Positions 55,694 to 64,000 of a stretch of 64,000 nucleotides of DNA are shown piece by piece (within the stretch, counting starts at the first letter, position 1; every line of letters starts with the position of its first letter). The DNA lies in assembly GCF_021032705.1 (NCBI RefSeq), contig NZ_JAHVXI010000003.1, positions 1-64,000 of the forward strand. The letters are read 5' to 3'. The notes beneath the pieces were generated by a model. That model saw only the letters and a program-made list of their open reading frames with translations. It was not told the DNA's origin and did not search any database. The DNA is from Psychroserpens luteolus (lineage in GTDB: Bacteria; Bacteroidota; Bacteroidia; Flavobacteriales; Flavobacteriaceae). A program made the translations under genes and the position numbers.

Positions 55694-56974
55694 TTAAACT
55701 TCAAATTGCTTTAAAGTTTTAGTAATAATCGATACACAGTCTAATAATTGCTCTTTAGTCATCACCAATGGAGGCGCAAATCTAATTATATTACCATGCG
55801 TTGGTTTGGCTAGCAATCCATTATCACGAAGTGCTAAACAAATATTCCAAGCCGTATCACTATCTTCATCATCATTAATAACAATCGCATTAAGCAAGCC
55901 TTTTCCTCTTACTAAATTAACTATAGAACTTGTTTCTATATATCTATTTAATTCACTTCTGAATAATTCTCCTAGCTGAAATGCGTTCTCTGCAAGATCC
56001 TCATCACGAACAACCTCAAGAGCAGCGACTGCAACAGCTGCAGCAATTGGATTACCTCCAAATGTACTACCATGATTTCCAGGTTTGATGACATTCATTA
56101 CAGCATCATTTGCCAATACAGCACTCACAGGATAAGCTCCTCCAGACAATGCTTTACCAAGAATTAAAACATCTGGTTTTACTTCTGGAGTACCTGAACA
56201 ATTTTTATTTTCACAACTACAGTTTCCACAAGTCGCTAATAAACGACCTGTTCTAGCAATACCTGTTTGTACTTCATCTGCAATAAACAATACATTATGT
56301 TGTTCACACAACGCTTTTGCTTTTGCTAAATAACCTTCGCTAGGCACATAAACTCCAGCCTCTCCTTGAATAGGCTCAACTAAAAACCCTGCAACATTTT
56401 TATTATTTACTAACGCATCTTCTAATGCTTGAAGGTTATCGTATTCAATTTTGATAAACCCATCAGTATAAGGTCCAAAGTTTTTTCTTGCCACTGGATC
56501 ATTGCTAAATGATATAATCGTTGTAGTTCGTCCGTGGAAATTATTCTCACATACGATGATTTCAGCTTCATTCTCATCAATTCCTTTGACTTCATAAGCC
56601 CATTTTCTACAAAGCTTTAAAGCTGTCTCTACAGCTTCAGCTCCTGTATTCATTGGTAATAACTTATCAAAGTGAAAATACTCTGAAGCAAATTTTTCAT
56701 ACTTTCCAAGCATGTCATTGTAAAACGCTCTAGACGTTAAACTTAATGTTTGTGCTTGTTGTGTCATCGCATTCACAATCTTTGGATGACAATGTCCTTG
56801 GTTTACTGCGGAGTAAGCCGATAAAAAATCATAATACTTCTTACCTTCTACATCCCAAACATACACACCTTCTCCTCTACTCAATACTACTGGTAACGGA
56901 TGGTAATTGTGTGCACCATACTTGTTTTCTAAATCGATCGCTTGTTGCGAAGTTAATTGGTCTAAAACAGCCAT
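55694..56974 (-). CDS. rocD: Ornithine-oxo-acid transaminase
   Basis: 426 residues from ATG 56974; an 18-residue longer form (from 57028) is less likely. Class III aminotransferase that turns ornithine into glutamate semialdehyde. PLP Lys274 in [14 protein letters not shown], Asp233 in [13 protein letters not shown], and [15 protein letters not shown] four-cysteine insertion (Cys249, 252, 254, 259) just after the PLP Asp region is unusual compared with textbook enzymes but looks like a flavobacterial trait. Confidence 0.92.
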   Translation of the reverse strand: MAVLDQLTSQQAIDLENKYGAHNYHPLPVVLSRGEGVYVWDVEGKKYYDFLSAYSAVNQGHCHPKIVNAMTQQAQTLSLTSRAFYNDMLGKYEKFASEYFHFDKLLPMNTGAEAVETALKLCRKWAYEVKGIDENEAEIIVCENNFHGRTTTIISFSNDPVARKNFGPYTDGFIKIEYDNLQALEDALVNNKNVAGFLVEPIQGEAGVYVPSEGYLAKAKALCEQHNVLFIADEVQTGIARTGRLLATCGNCSCENKNCSGTPEVKPDVLILGKALSGGAYPVSAVLANDAVMNVIKPGNHGSTFGGNPIAAAVAVAALEVVRDEDLAENAFQLGELFRSELNRYIETSSIVNLVRGKGLLNAIVINDDEDSDTAWNICLALRDNGLLAKPTHGNIIRFAPPLVMTKEQLLDCVSIITKTLKQFEV

Positions 56975-57131
56975 TTTAAAATAATTTAAAGGTTCATATC
57001 CAAACAAATGGATATCTAAAATGTCCATTCCTTCTGTACCTTTATTCTTTCAAAGACTTGAAAAAGCAGCGTGGGAGAGAAATCATCCCTAGGGCTCGCA
57101 AATTAATAAATATTAGTTGCTTCTAAAAATG

Positions 57132-57518
57132 TTATGATGAGATTTTTCCAGAGAGCGAAGAAACCTGCAACTCTAAACGCTTCATCTCTCTTAAGATCGC
57201 ATTTTTATCCATTTGCATCCAGACAAATATTTTGAGCATGCTCACGCCAAGTAAAAACACTACGCAACCCATTCCCCATTTTAATAATTCATTGGTTTCG
57301 GTGGCATCAAAAAAGTTTACAGCACAATAGATAGATAGGCCAAAGAATATCAAAGTCATAATATTCATTAAGATGATAATCCATTTATGCTTTCCTCTGA
57401 ACAAACCCCAGATCATATCAAAAACGTTTTGTTCATCCAAGTCATCATAAAACTTCGCTTCTTCTTCTGTTAATGTCTCTTTTATTAATTTGTCAATGTC
57501 TTTCATATTAGTTTTCAT
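57132..57518 (-). CDS. DUF6768 membrane protein
   Basis: 128 residues. Cytoplasmic N-terminus, two membrane helices (WIIILMNIMTLIFFGLSIYCAV, WGMGCVVFLLGVSMLKIFVW) and a short helical tail. DUF6768 proteins follow ECF sigma factors in flavobacteria; its start overlaps the sigma gene by 11 bases, so it may be a cognate membrane regulator. Confidence 0.8.
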   Translation of the reverse strand: MKTNMKDIDKLIKETLTEEEAKFYDDLDEQNVFDMIWGLFRGKHKWIIILMNIMTLIFFGLSIYCAVNFFDATETNELLKWGMGCVVFLLGVSMLKIFVWMQMDKNAILREMKRLELQVSSLSGKISS

Positions 57519-58059
57519 AATATTCTGTTTTAATTATTTTTTTTAATTTTTCTCTGGCGTGAAACAATCTCGATTTGACTGTACCCACAGATACATGCAA
57601 TATTTTGCTTATGTCTTTTAACGAATAGTTTTCTGTATAAAATAGTTTAATCACTATTTGTTGATGCTCAGGCAACTCATTAATAGCTTTTATAAGCATC
57701 TTCTTTATTGGTTCATTTTCTGTATAGATCTCATCATCTGCAATAAGAGTCTTTTCAAACTCGTTTGTCTTTGACCGCTTTATATTTTGCTTTCGCAATT
57801 CATCGAAAGATTTAGAACAAACAATACGTAAGGCCCAACTACCAAAACTACTTGTGTTATTAAGCGCTTCTATTTTGTTTATAACCACTCGCCAGGTGTC
57901 CTGAGCAATATCTTTTGACAAATCGGGATCTTTAAGAATCCAAAAAGCCTTTTGACAAAATACCAGATGCCATCGTTTTACTAACATAGCCAAAGCATTG
58001 TCATCACCATTCTTATAATCTTCTACTAGTTTAGCGTCTAAATATTTGTCTCTTTTCAC
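57508..58059 (-). CDS. ECF-type RNA polymerase sigma factor
   Basis: 183 residues. Region 2 (VFCQKAFWILKDPDLSKDIAQDTWRVVINKI, SSFGSWALRIV) and region-4 HTH (FYTENYSLKDISKILHVSVGTVKSRLFHAREKLKK). The stop overlaps DUF6768, and the gene directly follows an SRPBCC protein. Confidence 0.92.
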   Translation of the reverse strand: MKRDKYLDAKLVEDYKNGDDNALAMLVKRWHLVFCQKAFWILKDPDLSKDIAQDTWRVVINKIEALNNTSSFGSWALRIVCSKSFDELRKQNIKRSKTNEFEKTLIADDEIYTENEPIKKMLIKAINELPEHQQIVIKLFYTENYSLKDISKILHVSVGTVKSRLFHAREKLKKIIKTEYYEN

Positions 58060-58566
58060 TTAAGCGTGTTTTGTTTTAAATGAGGTACTTTTATAATACG
58101 CTCTTAATAACGTCACCCAAACATTATATGATGTTGTTTTTTTCTCTTTGGAAAAGTAATTCTCTACATTATCAAAAGCATCTTCAATTAAAGCATCATG
58201 CAACCATCTAATCATAAATACCCAAAGTACGCTAGCTTTTAAAGATGTCTTCATGTCAATTTTATGAATGATTTCTGAAGTATTCTCACTAACAGCATTA
58301 ATAGATAGTTCGTGAGTCCCATAAAATCCATCTGGCTGTGTAAATTTAAATTTGACAAAACTTTGGTCATTAAACTCAACAACTGTATAACGAATTCTTC
58401 CGTGACCGCCTTTACTTCCTAACTTTAACCCTTCTTTAAATCGCATGGATGGCCATTTCCTATAAGGCCAAATTTGATCATTAGAAGTGGCTAAGGTTTT
58501 AAATAAAAGAGACACCTTTTCTTTAGGCTGACTAATTTTTCGTTTATGAATATTAATGACTTTCAT
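58060..58566 (-). CDS. SRPBCC family protein upstream of the second sigma factor
   Basis: 168 residues. SRPBCC-type beta pattern (ISQPKEKVSLLFKTL, GRIRYTVVEFNDQSFVKFKF, GTHELSINAVSENTSEIIHKIDMKT) and a long C-terminal helix. Its stop adjoins the sigma start with no gap, so it is part of the same transcript. Ligand unknown. Confidence 0.72.
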   Translation of the reverse strand: MKVINIHKRKISQPKEKVSLLFKTLATSNDQIWPYRKWPSMRFKEGLKLGSKGGHGRIRYTVVEFNDQSFVKFKFTQPDGFYGTHELSINAVSENTSEIIHKIDMKTSLKASVLWVFMIRWLHDALIEDAFDNVENYFSKEKKTTSYNVWVTLLRAYYKSTSFKTKHA

Positions 58567-58659
58567 ACTCTAAAGACGTAGAAAACCTAAAAAGGTTCAT
58601 TTATTAATAAAAATAATAACTATTGTTTGGGTTTAAGACATTCAAACCATAACTTTTTC

Positions 58660-58667
58660 TAATTTTG
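58660..58667 (+). promoter_or_regulatory. Possible -7 element of rlmD
   Basis: TAATTTTG, 23 bases before the rlmD ATG. No TTG lies at the right spacing, so the call is weak. Confidence 0.35.
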
Positions 58668-58690
58668 CAAACATTAAATTCTGATATATA

Positions 58691-60145
58691 ATGCCTCGAA
58701 GAGAACGAAATAAATTTGTAAAACGCGGACAAATAATTGAATTGCTTATTGAAGACTATGCCTTTGGAGGTAAAGGGATTGCTCGAATAAGAAATGAGCA
58801 TGGTGAATTTGTAGTGTTTGTTCCCAATACACTGCCTGGTCAATTAGTTAAGGGACAGGTGAAAAAAACCAGCAAAAAATATGCTGAATGCAAACTTATT
58901 GAAGTTTTAAAACCATCTGAAGATGAGGTCGAGGTACCTTTTCAAGATATTCCAGGAGCGCCATATATTCAGCTTCCTATAGAATTGCAACACAAATACA
59001 AAAAAGAGAGTACTTTATCTTTATTTAAACGTATTGGAAAAGTAGAGCATATTGAATCGTTATTTGATGAATTTATAAGCTCTCCCAATGTGTTTCACTA
59101 CAGAAACAAAATGGAATATGGTTTTTCAGCCATTGGATATGACAGAGCTCAAAAAACAGATATTGACGAATTCACTCTTGGTTTTAAAAGACGAGGCACT
59201 TGGTGGATGGGAGATAATCTAAATAAAGATTCGGGGTTATTTGATAAGGCTGTAGAAGATAATTTAAAACGTATTAGACAGTACTGTGAACGTACTGGCT
59301 TATCACCATGGCATGGTCCAAAAAAAGAAGGCTTCTTTAGATATTTTGTCGTTCGCAAATCATATAAAACCAATGAACTATTATTTAACCTAGTAACTAC
59401 ATCTTATGAGTTGGATAAGTTCGATTTAAATAAATTTGCGAGCCTATTAGTTGATATTTTCGGAGAACGATTTGCTGGATTACTACATACCATAAATGAT
59501 GAAATTGGTGATCGAACGATTGCTACTTCTGGAAGCATAACACTCATTCATGGAAAAGATAAAATTGTTGAGAAGTTGTTAGGGTTGAATTTTGAAATTA
59601 GTATGAAGAGCTTTTTTCAAACCAACCCAAAATCTGCAGAAAAACTATATTCAAAAGTAGTTGACTATGCTCTTGAAAAAAAAGAGGCTATAGATAATTC
59701 GGTTGTACTCGATCTTTTTTGTGGCACAGGAACTATCGGACAAATTATAGCATCTAAGGCTCATAACACAAAAATCATTGGTGTAGATATCGTTGCATCT
59801 GCAATAGAAGATGCAAAAGAAAATGCCAAACGCAATAATATAGACGGTTTAAAGTTTTATGCTGCAGACGTTGGCAAGTTTTTAAGTGAACACCCAGAAT
59901 ATATTAATAAAATTAGAACAATAATTCTGGATCCTGCCCGAGCAGGAATCACACCAAAAACGCTTAAAAAAATCATAAACCTAAATGCAGAACGTTTGGT
60001 TTATGTATCTTGCAATCCAGCAACACAGGCAAGAGACGTCGAGCAATTGACGATAGCTGGTTATGATGTTAAAAAATTGAGTTTGGTGGACCAATTTCCA
60101 CATACGGCTCATATTGAGACCGTTTTGCTTTTAGAAAAGCATTAA
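58691..60145 (+). CDS. rlmD: 23S rRNA (uracil-C5)-methyltransferase, RlmD type
   Basis: 484 residues. TRAM domain at 8-65 (GQIIELLIEDYAFGGKGIARI), central domain, AdoMet motif VLDLFCGTGTIGQI, DPARAG, and catalytic Cys441 in YVSCNPAT. It makes 5-methyluridine in 23S rRNA. The N-terminal cysteine cluster for the 4Fe-4S site of E. coli RlmD is not seen (only lone Cys), so this is an Fe-S-less relative. Confidence 0.93.
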   Translation: MPRRERNKFVKRGQIIELLIEDYAFGGKGIARIRNEHGEFVVFVPNTLPGQLVKGQVKKTSKKYAECKLIEVLKPSEDEVEVPFQDIPGAPYIQLPIELQHKYKKESTLSLFKRIGKVEHIESLFDEFISSPNVFHYRNKMEYGFSAIGYDRAQKTDIDEFTLGFKRRGTWWMGDNLNKDSGLFDKAVEDNLKRIRQYCERTGLSPWHGPKKEGFFRYFVVRKSYKTNELLFNLVTTSYELDKFDLNKFASLLVDIFGERFAGLLHTINDEIGDRTIATSGSITLIHGKDKIVEKLLGLNFEISMKSFFQTNPKSAEKLYSKVVDYALEKKEAIDNSVVLDLFCGTGTIGQIIASKAHNTKIIGVDIVASAIEDAKENAKRNNIDGLKFYAADVGKFLSEHPEYINKIRTIILDPARAGITPKTLKKIINLNAERLVYVSCNPATQARDVEQLTIAGYDVKKLSLVDQFPHTAHIETVLLLEKH

Positions 60146-60164
60146 ACGCAAATACTGAAAAGAA

Positions 60165-60716
60165 TTGAAACGATTTATAGTACTACTTAGCATAACAATC
60201 CTCACCACATTTATTGTATGGAGTTGTGAACGCGACGATATTTGTGCTGAAGGCACAGCTACAACACCACATCTTATCATTAGGTTTTATGATGTCAATA
60301 ATCAAAACAATTTTAAAGATGTAAGACAATTGGAAATTAAAGGTCTGGGTGATGATGGTCTACCGTTTTCAGAAACACCTATTTTAAGTAGAGTTAATAC
60401 AGACTCTATTGTGCTCCCATTACGATTTCAAGAAGAAGGTGAAGAAACTATAACGCGATTTCAACTTGAAAAAGATGCTGATTTTGCTGACAATATGGAT
60501 CCTAATAACGATTCTAATATAGACATTATAGAAATTAAATATACTCCTGAATTTATATACGTATCTAGAGCTTGTGGCTATAAAAGTATTTTCAACTTTG
60601 GCCCAACTGGTGGTATTACCAGAGAAGTGGATAGTGAAATCTGGATTACCAATACCGAAATTGTAAACGAAACCATAGACAATGAAAATGCAGCACAGAT
60701 TATTATTTATCATTAG
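60165..60716 (+). CDS. DUF6452 lipoprotein, TTG start
   Basis: 183 residues from TTG 60165. Lipobox-like FIVWSC then ERDDICAEGTATTPHLIIRFYD, and near the C-terminus FIYVSRACGYKSIFNF. These match DUF6452, a lipoprotein family found next to rlmD and DUF6048 in flavobacteria. No ATG gives the same signal peptide. Overlaps the next gene by 35 bases. Confidence 0.82.
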   Translation: MKRFIVLLSITILTTFIVWSCERDDICAEGTATTPHLIIRFYDVNNQNNFKDVRQLEIKGLGDDGLPFSETPILSRVNTDSIVLPLRFQEEGEETITRFQLEKDADFADNMDPNNDSNIDIIEIKYTPEFIYVSRACGYKSIFNFGPTGGITREVDSEIWITNTEIVNETIDNENAAQIIIYH

Positions 60717-61434
60717 TATGATAATCGTGATGTTGCTTCCATTGACATCACTAGCACAAACAGAAACCAACGAAACTACAACAGACACCCTTGTCTATAA
60801 GCAAAAGTATGGCCTCAGACTTGGAGGTGATATTGGAAAACTAGTACGCGCTGCTATAGATGATGATTATTCTGGCTTTGAAATTAACGGTGATTACAGA
60901 CTAACTAAAAAACTATATATAGCTGGAGAATTAGGTACTGAAGAGCGCAGAATTACAAATGATTTTCTAGATGTTACAGCCAAAGGAAGTTATTTCAAGG
61001 CTGGTGTAGATTACAACACTTACAAAAACTGGTTAGACATGCAAAACATGATTTATACTGGATTTAGAGTTGGTGTGAGTAGTTTTAGTCAAACTCAAAA
61101 TAGTATCACCATTTTTAACACAGACCAATATTGGGAAGCGCCTTTTACTGATAATACTGAGCGAGAGTTTAATGGACTTACAGCTATTTGGGCGGAATTA
61201 ATTATCGGACTCAAAGCTGAGTTATTTACAAACTTTTACGCAGGACTAAATGTTCAATTAAAAGGAATGCTTAGTGAAGATCAACCTTCAGATTTTGAAA
61301 ACCTTTATGTTCCAGGATTCAATAGAACCTATGACAGCGGACGATTTGGAATTGGATTTGGTTACACCGTGTCTTATATGATACCTATTTACAAAAAGGA
61401 TAAAAAGGTAGTTGTAGAAAAAGAAGACAACTAA
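60682..61434 (+). CDS. DUF6048 outer-membrane protein
   Basis: 250 residues. Signal peptide ending TSLAQ, then LRLGGDIGKLVRAAIDDDYSGFEINGDYRL, barrel-like strands, a GLNVQLKG block and GIGFGYTVSYMIPIYKK near the end. DUF6048 is a barrel-like family; role unknown. Third gene of the rlmD-DUF6452-DUF6048 run. Confidence 0.82.
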   Translation: MKMQHRLLFIISMIIVMLLPLTSLAQTETNETTTDTLVYKQKYGLRLGGDIGKLVRAAIDDDYSGFEINGDYRLTKKLYIAGELGTEERRITNDFLDVTAKGSYFKAGVDYNTYKNWLDMQNMIYTGFRVGVSSFSQTQNSITIFNTDQYWEAPFTDNTEREFNGLTAIWAELIIGLKAELFTNFYAGLNVQLKGMLSEDQPSDFENLYVPGFNRTYDSGRFGIGFGYTVSYMIPIYKKDKKVVVEKEDN

Positions 61435-61510
61435 CTACTGATATATATCATAGTATTTTTCTGTAAGTATATAGACCTTTATGTCCTAGAAATCTCATAA
61501 AGTGTATCCA

Positions 61511-62059
61511 ATGAAAACCTTTCAATTACCTTATCTATTTATATTTTTACTTATTGTAAGCTGTGCAGCAACATCATCAATAGTTTTTGACTATGATATT
61601 GATGAGGACTTTAATAGCCACAGCACTTTTGTTATTTGTGAAGACGATTTATTGGTCGAACACTCCAATTATCCAGATTACGATAATGCTAGCATAAGAG
61701 AATATTTATCTCAAGAAGTGTCTTCACAAGTTGAAAATCTAGGATTAATTGTTGATAGCACTAATCCTGACGTTCAAGTTGGATTTAGATTGGTTATTTC
61801 AGAAGAAACCGCAACCTTTAGAGATTGTTCAGAATTTAGTGAATTTAACTACTGGAGAGAATGTACTATAGAAACAGAAACATATACCGACGAAACATTA
61901 ATCATTTATATGTCAAATTTGGAGAAAAATCAAATCATTTGGCAAGCATCAATGCCTTGTAATATGAATACATCTGACGCCAAACTAAAGTCACATATAG
62001 CAAAAACTGTCAAGACTCTTTTTGAAACCTATCCTAATATTGTAAAACCGATAGAATAA
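61511..62059 (+). CDS. DUF4136-like lipoprotein
   Basis: 182 residues from ATG 61511 (GTG 61502 is a longer option). Lipobox LLIVSC, then AATSSIVFDYDIDEDFNSHSTFVI, typical of the DUF4136 fold, ending in KLKSHIAKTVKTLFETYP. Periplasmic or outer-membrane lipoprotein of unknown function. Confidence 0.8.
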   Translation: MKTFQLPYLFIFLLIVSCAATSSIVFDYDIDEDFNSHSTFVICEDDLLVEHSNYPDYDNASIREYLSQEVSSQVENLGLIVDSTNPDVQVGFRLVISEETATFRDCSEFSEFNYWRECTIETETYTDETLIIYMSNLEKNQIIWQASMPCNMNTSDAKLKSHIAKTVKTLFETYPNIVKPIE

Positions 62060-62091
62060 TTAAAGTGCCACTATTTAAAGTGAACCTGCCA

Positions 62092-62511
62092 CTAGTAATC
62101 ATCACTAACTTTTATTTGATAACCATCTATTGGATACTCTTTTCCATTAAAAGTAGCTTTAGCTCTAAAGAACAAGGTGTCATTTACTGTTCTAAGCATC
62201 TCTACTCTTAGTCCTCCATTTTTATCGATAGCTTTATCAATATCTGTAATACGCTTTGCAGGCGTTTTTTCAACATTCGTTTTTAGGATGTAATTACAGT
62301 CATCAATCCATTCAATATCCAACACCATAAAATCATCTTTTGAGATGGATTCGAATTGAGATGTTTCAGATCGTTTTAGAGTTGACACAGGAACGACATC
62401 AGTAGCAGGAATAATAAAAGTGCCTGTTTTAAATTCTTTACATTTTAATTCTTGTCCGTAAGACATCACGCAAATAAACAGTAACAGAGCTAGACTTATA
62501 TGTTGTTTCAT
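62092..62511 (-). CDS. Secreted hypothetical protein
   Basis: 139 residues with signal peptide ending VMSYGQ. The mature part is beta-rich with two cysteines (KCKEF, DDCNYIL) that could form a disulfide. No family recognised. Its stop is 32 bases from the convergent DUF4136 gene. Confidence 0.68.
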   Translation of the reverse strand: MKQHISLALLLFICVMSYGQELKCKEFKTGTFIIPATDVVPVSTLKRSETSQFESISKDDFMVLDIEWIDDCNYILKTNVEKTPAKRITDIDKAIDKNGGLRVEMLRTVNDTLFFRAKATFNGKEYPIDGYQIKVSDDY

Positions 62512-62524
62512 TATTTTAGTGTAT

Positions 62525-63685
62525 TTAGTTATTCATATACTTACCCTTCTTACTTCCTTCGTACATAACGTATTTCACAAAACGGGACTCCAATTTAGCA
62601 TTAAATAAATGAATTTTACGTGAAGGACGCAAACCAACATGTTTTAAAGCATCTAAATTAGACGTAATAAACCACGCGTCTGTTCCTGGATATCCTTGCT
62701 TTAACGTGTCTCCTATTTCTTTATAAAACGTTTCCATATCAATATCTAAGCGTTCTCCATATGGCGGATTAAATACCATATGCAATTTATTGTCTCCTGC
62801 TTTTTGTGTCTTAAAAAAGTCTTCATGCTGAATAGTAATAAACTCATCTAAATGCGCATTTTTAATATTAGCCTTCGCTTTAGACACAGCACTTGGTGAT
62901 TTATCGTAACCAATCATTTTATGATGAAAGTCTCTAGTTTTACTAAGCAGAGATTCTTCAATTTTTTCAAACAGATCTACATCCCAATCTTGCCAGCGTT
63001 CAAAAGCAAATTCTTTCCGCATCAAATTTGGAGGAATATTACAAGCAATCATTGCTGCTTCAGCTAAAATCGTTCCACTACCACACATGGGATCCATAAA
63101 ATCTGACTGTCCGTCCCAACCTGAAAGCATCACTAAGCCTGCTGCCAAAACCTCATTAATTGGTGCGATATTGGTTGCAGATTTATAACCGCGTTTGTGT
63201 AACGACTCTCCAGACGTATCTAAAGAAATAGTGCATACTTGACGATCTATGTGCACGTTGATTTTTAAATCAGGAAAGCGCAAGTCTACATTAGGACGTT
63301 GCCCGTCGGTACTCCTAAATTTATCTACAATGGCATCCTTTGTTTTCAATGCTACATATTTGGAATGCGTAAATGCTTTAGAATGCACAGTAGCATCAAC
63401 AGCAAGACTACCTGTTGGTTTTAAATGTTTACTCCAGGACATTTTATAGACTTGATCGTAGAGATCTTGCTCGTTTAAAACACGGAATGTTTTTATAGGT
63501 TTTAAAATTTTAATAGCAGTGCGCAATGCTAGATTAGCTTTGTACATAAACCCCTTATCACCAACAAAACTCACATTTCTAACGCCTTTTTTAACTTCCA
63601 TTGCGCCTAATTGAATGAGTTCTCGCTCCAATAAATCTTCAAAACCATACAAGGTTTTTGCAACCATTTTATAATTATTCTCCAT
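62525..63685 (-). CDS. THUMP-domain class I rRNA methyltransferase (RlmL-like)
   Basis: 386 residues. N-terminal THUMP RNA-binding domain (about 5-165: KTLYGFEDLLERELIQLGAMEVKKG), AdoMet motif MDPMCGSGTILAEAA and the N-methyltransferase motif NPPYGER. This is the N-terminal half of E. coli RlmKL (G2445 m2G of 23S rRNA); the RlmK half is absent. Substrate is inferred. Confidence 0.9.
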   Translation of the reverse strand: MENNYKMVAKTLYGFEDLLERELIQLGAMEVKKGVRNVSFVGDKGFMYKANLALRTAIKILKPIKTFRVLNEQDLYDQVYKMSWSKHLKPTGSLAVDATVHSKAFTHSKYVALKTKDAIVDKFRSTDGQRPNVDLRFPDLKINVHIDRQVCTISLDTSGESLHKRGYKSATNIAPINEVLAAGLVMLSGWDGQSDFMDPMCGSGTILAEAAMIACNIPPNLMRKEFAFERWQDWDVDLFEKIEESLLSKTRDFHHKMIGYDKSPSAVSKAKANIKNAHLDEFITIQHEDFFKTQKAGDNKLHMVFNPPYGERLDIDMETFYKEIGDTLKQGYPGTDAWFITSNLDALKHVGLRPSRKIHLFNAKLESRFVKYVMYEGSKKGKYMNN

Positions 63686-63776
63686 GCTGTACGACTAATA
63701 GATTGCAAAAATAAAGTATTTTTGTGGCTTAGAAGAAGATTTAAAAATGAGATTCTTATTTAACTAGAAAGTTAAT

Positions 63777-64000
63777 ATGACAAAAGACACACAACATTGG
63801 TATGCTTCATGGTTTGATACGCCATTCTATCATATTTTATATAAAGATAGGGATCACAATGAAGCTCAGGTGTTTATGGATAATCTCACAGAATACCTCA
63901 ATATCCCAGAGCAAGGAGATATCTTAGATTTAGCTTGCGGAAAAGGAAGACACTCTGTATATCTCAATAGTTTGGGTTACAATGTCACTGGTGTAGATCT
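63777..64000 (+). CDS. Class I SAM-dependent methyltransferase (3' end outside window)
   Basis: Starts at ATG 63777 and runs off the right edge; 74 codons visible. ILDLACGKGRHSVYLNSLGYNVTGVDL is the SAM-binding motif I and the following strand. Substrate cannot be told from this part. Confidence 0.85.
   Translation, partial: MTKDTQHWYASWFDTPFYHILYKDRDHNEAQVFMDNLTEYLNIPEQGDILDLACGKGRHSVYLNSLGYNVTGVD

Noticed and set aside
56975-57131. Riboswitch upstream of rocD
   Set aside because: A small inverted repeat is visible but no known riboswitch motif.
1-64000. tRNA or rRNA genes
   Set aside because: None was seen in the gaps, which are short or explained by promoters, terminators and the 6S-like RNA.

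Overview
The window is AT-rich, compactly coded DNA from the chromosome of a member of the Bacteroidota, almost certainly family Flavobacteriaceae and probably marine. The evidence is the type IX secretion (T9SS) machinery and cargo (PorQ, a PorP/SprF protein, a giant adhesin with a gliding-type C-terminal sorting domain), many families typical of flavobacteria (DUF6048, DUF6452, DUF6768, head-GIN/DUF2807, CCC-motif membrane protein), promoters of the Bacteroidota TTG-N19/20-TAnnTTTG type, and poor Shine-Dalgarno sequences. No phage, insertion sequence, CRISPR array, tRNA or rRNA was found. The genus cannot be fixed from the sequence alone.

Layout. 1-6515: 3' part of a cysteine-rich repeat adhesin followed closely by a PorP/SprF protein and an OmpA-type protein, a T9SS cargo/anchor operon. 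6.6-10.3 kb: small hypothetical, secreted CAP lipoprotein, pdxH, an SRPBCC protein and rnz. 10.3-12.5 kb: a probable run rnz-(two small proteins)-pyrB-pyrR. 12.6-20.2 kb: rpsA with a clear promoter, a LysM protein, then lon-LysM-porQ-cmk on the minus strand. 20.4-23.4 kb: an ECF sigma module (sigma, membrane anti-sigma-like protein, DUF4097-like, DUF2807). 23.5-27.2 kb: two lipoproteins, an MFS permease, an M48 protease. 27.3-35.3 kb: an alpha-glucan cluster (GH31, glgB, maltokinase, glgE). 35.4-38.0 kb: msrB, a DinB-like protein, lpdA. 38.1-40.5 kb: three small outer-membrane barrels with aroQ. 40.8-43 kb: xerD and a PAS histidine kinase. 43-45.4 kb: rny, a structured RNA that looks like 6S RNA, zapA and a small coiled-coil protein. 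45.7-51.9 kb: M23 peptidase, TonB-dependent receptor, TPR/HTH membrane regulator. 51.9-64 kb: cysteine desulfurase, Ca-binding-type lipoprotein, Smr protein, small membrane proteins, rocD, a second ECF sigma unit, rlmD with its two conserved neighbours, a DUF4136-like lipoprotein, a THUMP methyltransferase, and the start of another methyltransferase at the right edge.

Most of the window is housekeeping sequence in normal flavobacterial order. I see no convincing new multi-gene system. The observations most worth following are (i) an identical 13-bp motif at the same distance (92 and 93 nt) upstream of both transcription units of the glucan cluster, likely an operator of a shared regulator; (ii) the 6S-like RNA between zapA and rny; (iii) the eight-copy, 249-bp adhesin repeat array; (iv) a compound inverted repeat between pdxH and the CAP gene; (v) the GlgE branch without trehalose synthase nearby. 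Several starts are TTG or GTG, and where a later ATG fits the family better I have moved the start.
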